Part shown: positions 41,271 through 42,921 of the stretch, one piece after another
Position numbering within the stretch: the first letter of the stretch is position 1
Layout of the letters: every line of letters begins with the position of its first letter
DNA from: Planctomycetota bacterium
GTDB taxonomy: Bacteria > Planctomycetota > Planctomycetia > Pirellulales > Pirellulaceae
Length of the DNA: 42,921 bases
Direction of reading: 5' to 3'
NCBI GenBank assembly: GCA_016872635.1
Contig: VGZN01000002.1
Coordinates: 1 to 42,921, forward strand
Made by a program: the position numbers and the translations under genes
The notes under the pieces: generated by a model
The model's input: the letters and a program-made list of their open reading frames with translations, nothing else
What the model was told of the DNA's origin: nothing
The model's database searches: none

Positions 41271-42921
41271 ATGCTCAACAAGATTATCTCTTTCTCGTTG
41301 CACAATCGGTGGCTCGTAGCGTTGGTCTCCATCGTTGCTACCGTCTATGGCCTCAATTTATTGCGAAGCGCGAGCGTCGATGTTTTTCCGGATTTGAACC
41401 GCCCAACGGTGACGGTTATGACCGAGGCGCCGGGGTTGGCGCCGGAAGAAGTCGAATCGCTGGTAACACGCCCCATTGAATTGGTTATGAATGGGGCCTT
41501 GGGAGTGCAGAGAGTCCGATCTTCTTCGGCGCTCGGATTGTCGATTGTTTGGGTTGAGTTCGATTGGGGGACCGATGTCCTCGTCGATCGTCAAATTGTT
41601 GCAGAAAAACTGCAACTGGCCCGAAACAGAGTTCCCTCGGCATTCAATCCGGTGATGGCTCCAGTTTCCTCCATCATGGGTGAAATCCTATTGATTGGAT
41701 TGCGATCGACAAAGGAAGTCCGAGACGAAAGCGAAGCTCAATCGGTTTCGATGGAGTTGAGGAACCTCGGGGAATTCACGCTGCGCAATCGATTGTTAGC
41801 GCTGAAGGGGATCTCTCAATTCACCGTGATGGGTGGGGTATTAAAGCAGTATCAAGTCATCACCTCACCACAGCGTTTGTTGGCTCACAATGTCACACTG
41901 CAACAATTGACAGATGCTGCGGTGAAAACCAACGCGCTAGCTGGTGGTGGAGTGATGCTTCGCAATCCTCGGGAATCCGTGATACGAATCCAGGGGCAGT
42001 CATTGACATTGGATCAGATCGGATCAAGCCCTGTTCAGTGGCGGGAACCGGTCCCTATCCGTATCCGCGATGTCGCCGATGTGCGATTCGGAGGTCCGAT
42101 ACGGCGTGGGGATGGTGCGTCATGGCAACGCGATACCCTCGCGCCTTCGGGTTCAGAACCCGAAGGCGCGAGGGCATCGTTCGTGGGTGGCAATGCAGTG
42201 ATCTTGGCCATCCAAAAGCAACCCAAAGCCGACACGATTTCATTGGATCGACAGATTACCGCTTTGCTCGAGGAAATGAAGAATGAACTTCCTCCTGATG
42301 TCACCATCGATATGGATATTTTTAGGCAATCACGATTCATCCACACGGCCGTTGAAAACGTGATGGAGTCGGTACGCGATGGAGCGATCTGGGTGGTCGT
42401 GGTACTTTTTCTACTGTTGGGAAGCTTCCGCAGCAGCGTCAGTTCCTTGGTCTCGATGCCGGTCAGTATTTTGTTGACTTTTATCGTTTTCTATTGGTTC
42501 GGATTGGGGATCAATACGATGTCCCTCGGAGGAATCGCGGTCGCCATCGGGGATTTGGTGGATGATTCGATCGTGGATATCGAAAACATCTATCGTCGAT
42601 TGAAAGAGAACCAACAAAAGAGCATTGAAGATCGGAAGCCTATTTGGGACGTGGTATATGCAGCATCGTGCGAGGTCCGGAATTCGATTGTCTATGCAAC
42701 CGCGATTGTAGTAGTAGTGATATTTCCACTCTTTTTCTTATCAGGGCTCGAAGGGCGTTTGTTTGCACCACTCGGACTGTCCTACTTGATTGCTCTTTCA
42801 TGTTCGCTTTTCGTATCGTTGACATTGACCCCGGTATTGGGCTTTTGGTTGTTGCCTCATGGGCGGTTGCTAGGCCATCAATCCGAACCCTTTCTGGCTC
42901 GATGGGCCAAGGCTTTTGTGA
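41271..42921 (+). CDS. HME-type RND efflux pump (CusA/CzcA family), partial at window end
   Basis: The frame is open from the ATG at 41271 to the window end (about 550 residues of ~1040). N-terminal span: LVALVSIVATVYGLNLL, then ASVDVFPDLNRPTVTVMTEAPGLAPEEVE, the classical CusA/CzcA start. Later come the second span (AIWVVVVLFLLLGSFRSSV), and MSLGGIAVAIGDLVDDSIVDIEN with the proton-relay Asp of span 4. Such pumps export Cu+/Ag+ or Zn2+/Co2+/Cd2+ with proton energy. The stretch between RRGDG and VGGNAVILAIQ (about residues 283-302) looks like an extra ~20 residues encoded by a palindrome (42136-42174). Metal specificity cannot be decided from this part. Confidence 0.94.
   Translation, partial: MLNKIISFSLHNRWLVALVSIVATVYGLNLLRSASVDVFPDLNRPTVTVMTEAPGLAPEEVESLVTRPIELVMNGALGVQRVRSSSALGLSIVWVEFDWGTDVLVDRQIVAEKLQLARNRVPSAFNPVMAPVSSIMGEILLIGLRSTKEVRDESEAQSVSMELRNLGEFTLRNRLLALKGISQFTVMGGVLKQYQVITSPQRLLAHNVTLQQLTDAAVKTNALAGGGVMLRNPRESVIRIQGQSLTLDQIGSSPVQWREPVPIRIRDVADVRFGGPIRRGDGASWQRDTLAPSGSEPEGARASFVGGNAVILAIQKQPKADTISLDRQITALLEEMKNELPPDVTIDMDIFRQSRFIHTAVENVMESVRDGAIWVVVVLFLLLGSFRSSVSSLVSMPVSILLTFIVFYWFGLGINTMSLGGIAVAIGDLVDDSIVDIENIYRRLKENQQKSIEDRKPIWDVVYAASCEVRNSIVYATAIVVVVIFPLFFLSGLEGRLFAPLGLSYLIALSCSLFVSLTLTPVLGFWLLPHGRLLGHQSEPFLARWAKAFV
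42131..42179. repeat. Palindromic element inside the RND pump gene
   Basis: CCCTCGCGCCTTCGGGTTC (42136-42154) is the exact reverse complement of 42156-42174, with a single A between: a 39-bp hairpin with 19-bp perfect arms. With one mismatch the arms extend to 42131 and 42179 (24 bp each). It is read in frame as about DTLAPSGSEPEGARAS and keeps the pump frame open. Confidence 0.97.

Noticed and set aside
1-42921. tRNA, rRNA, insertion sequence or prophage
   Set aside because: No cloverleaf with a T-loop, no rRNA stretch and no transposase, integrase or phage gene was recognised by eye; a tRNA scan would settle the first point.

Overview
The window looks like a chromosomal segment of a planctomycete, most likely of the Pirellulaceae (Rhodopirellula-like). 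The support is circumstantial: a DUF1559 protein, a Tat-exported protein next to a sugar-acid type MFS carrier, a secreted sulfatase, a PQQ-propeller protein with a leading LTRFQA-type domain, an oversized SecA (1235 residues), duplicated ExbD genes and a stand-alone fliM. Base composition is even and moderately GC-rich. No tRNA, rRNA, CRISPR array, transposase or integrase was seen.

Layout. 2-1572: end of an Mla-type lipid-transport ATPase and its MCE (MlaD-like) partner. 1766-4086: an RNase Z-like metallohydrolase, an unrecognised 247-residue protein and a universal stress protein. 4521-6911: proA and fliM, separated by 30 bp that hold a perfect 16-bp palindrome. 18142 back to 6966 (minus strand): eight tightly packed genes (ExbB/TolQ, ExbD, zinc-ribbon ExbD, membrane-anchored PQQ propeller, TPR plus family 5 solute-binding protein, secreted coiled-coil protein, phosphosite-less receiver, Fur-family regulator), joined by ATGA, TAATG and abutting stop/start junctions. 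18337-20004: DUF1559 protein. 20352-23241: small charged protein, a 137-bp array of 15/16-bp repeats, slyX, and a TAXI-type binding protein with two membrane spans. 26955 back to 23345: ferredoxin-NADP reductase, MFS carrier and Tat-exported protein, probably one transcript. 27289-28698: membrane-anchored unknown, divergent from secA. 28991-34021: secA and a sulfatase. 34127-37249: DevC-DevA-DevB-like ABC exporter. 37297-42921: a metal-efflux locus with a Cys-rich secreted protein, a His-rich/YHS lipoprotein-like protein, a double-length periplasmic adaptor and an HME-type RND pump cut by the window end.

The best candidate for an undescribed system is the eight-gene ExbB/ExbD operon. Its layout suggests a proton-motive-force-driven envelope machine in which a channel energises periplasmic parts (propeller, peptide-binding-like and coiled-coil proteins), with a pseudo-receiver and a metal- or peroxide-type regulator encoded in the same transcript. 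That function is inference; only the gene order, junctions and domain signs are seen directly. Two other notable items are the fused tandem adaptor of the RND pump, and a near-perfect 39-bp palindrome lying in frame inside the pump gene, which resembles a palindromic element that has inserted into a coding sequence.
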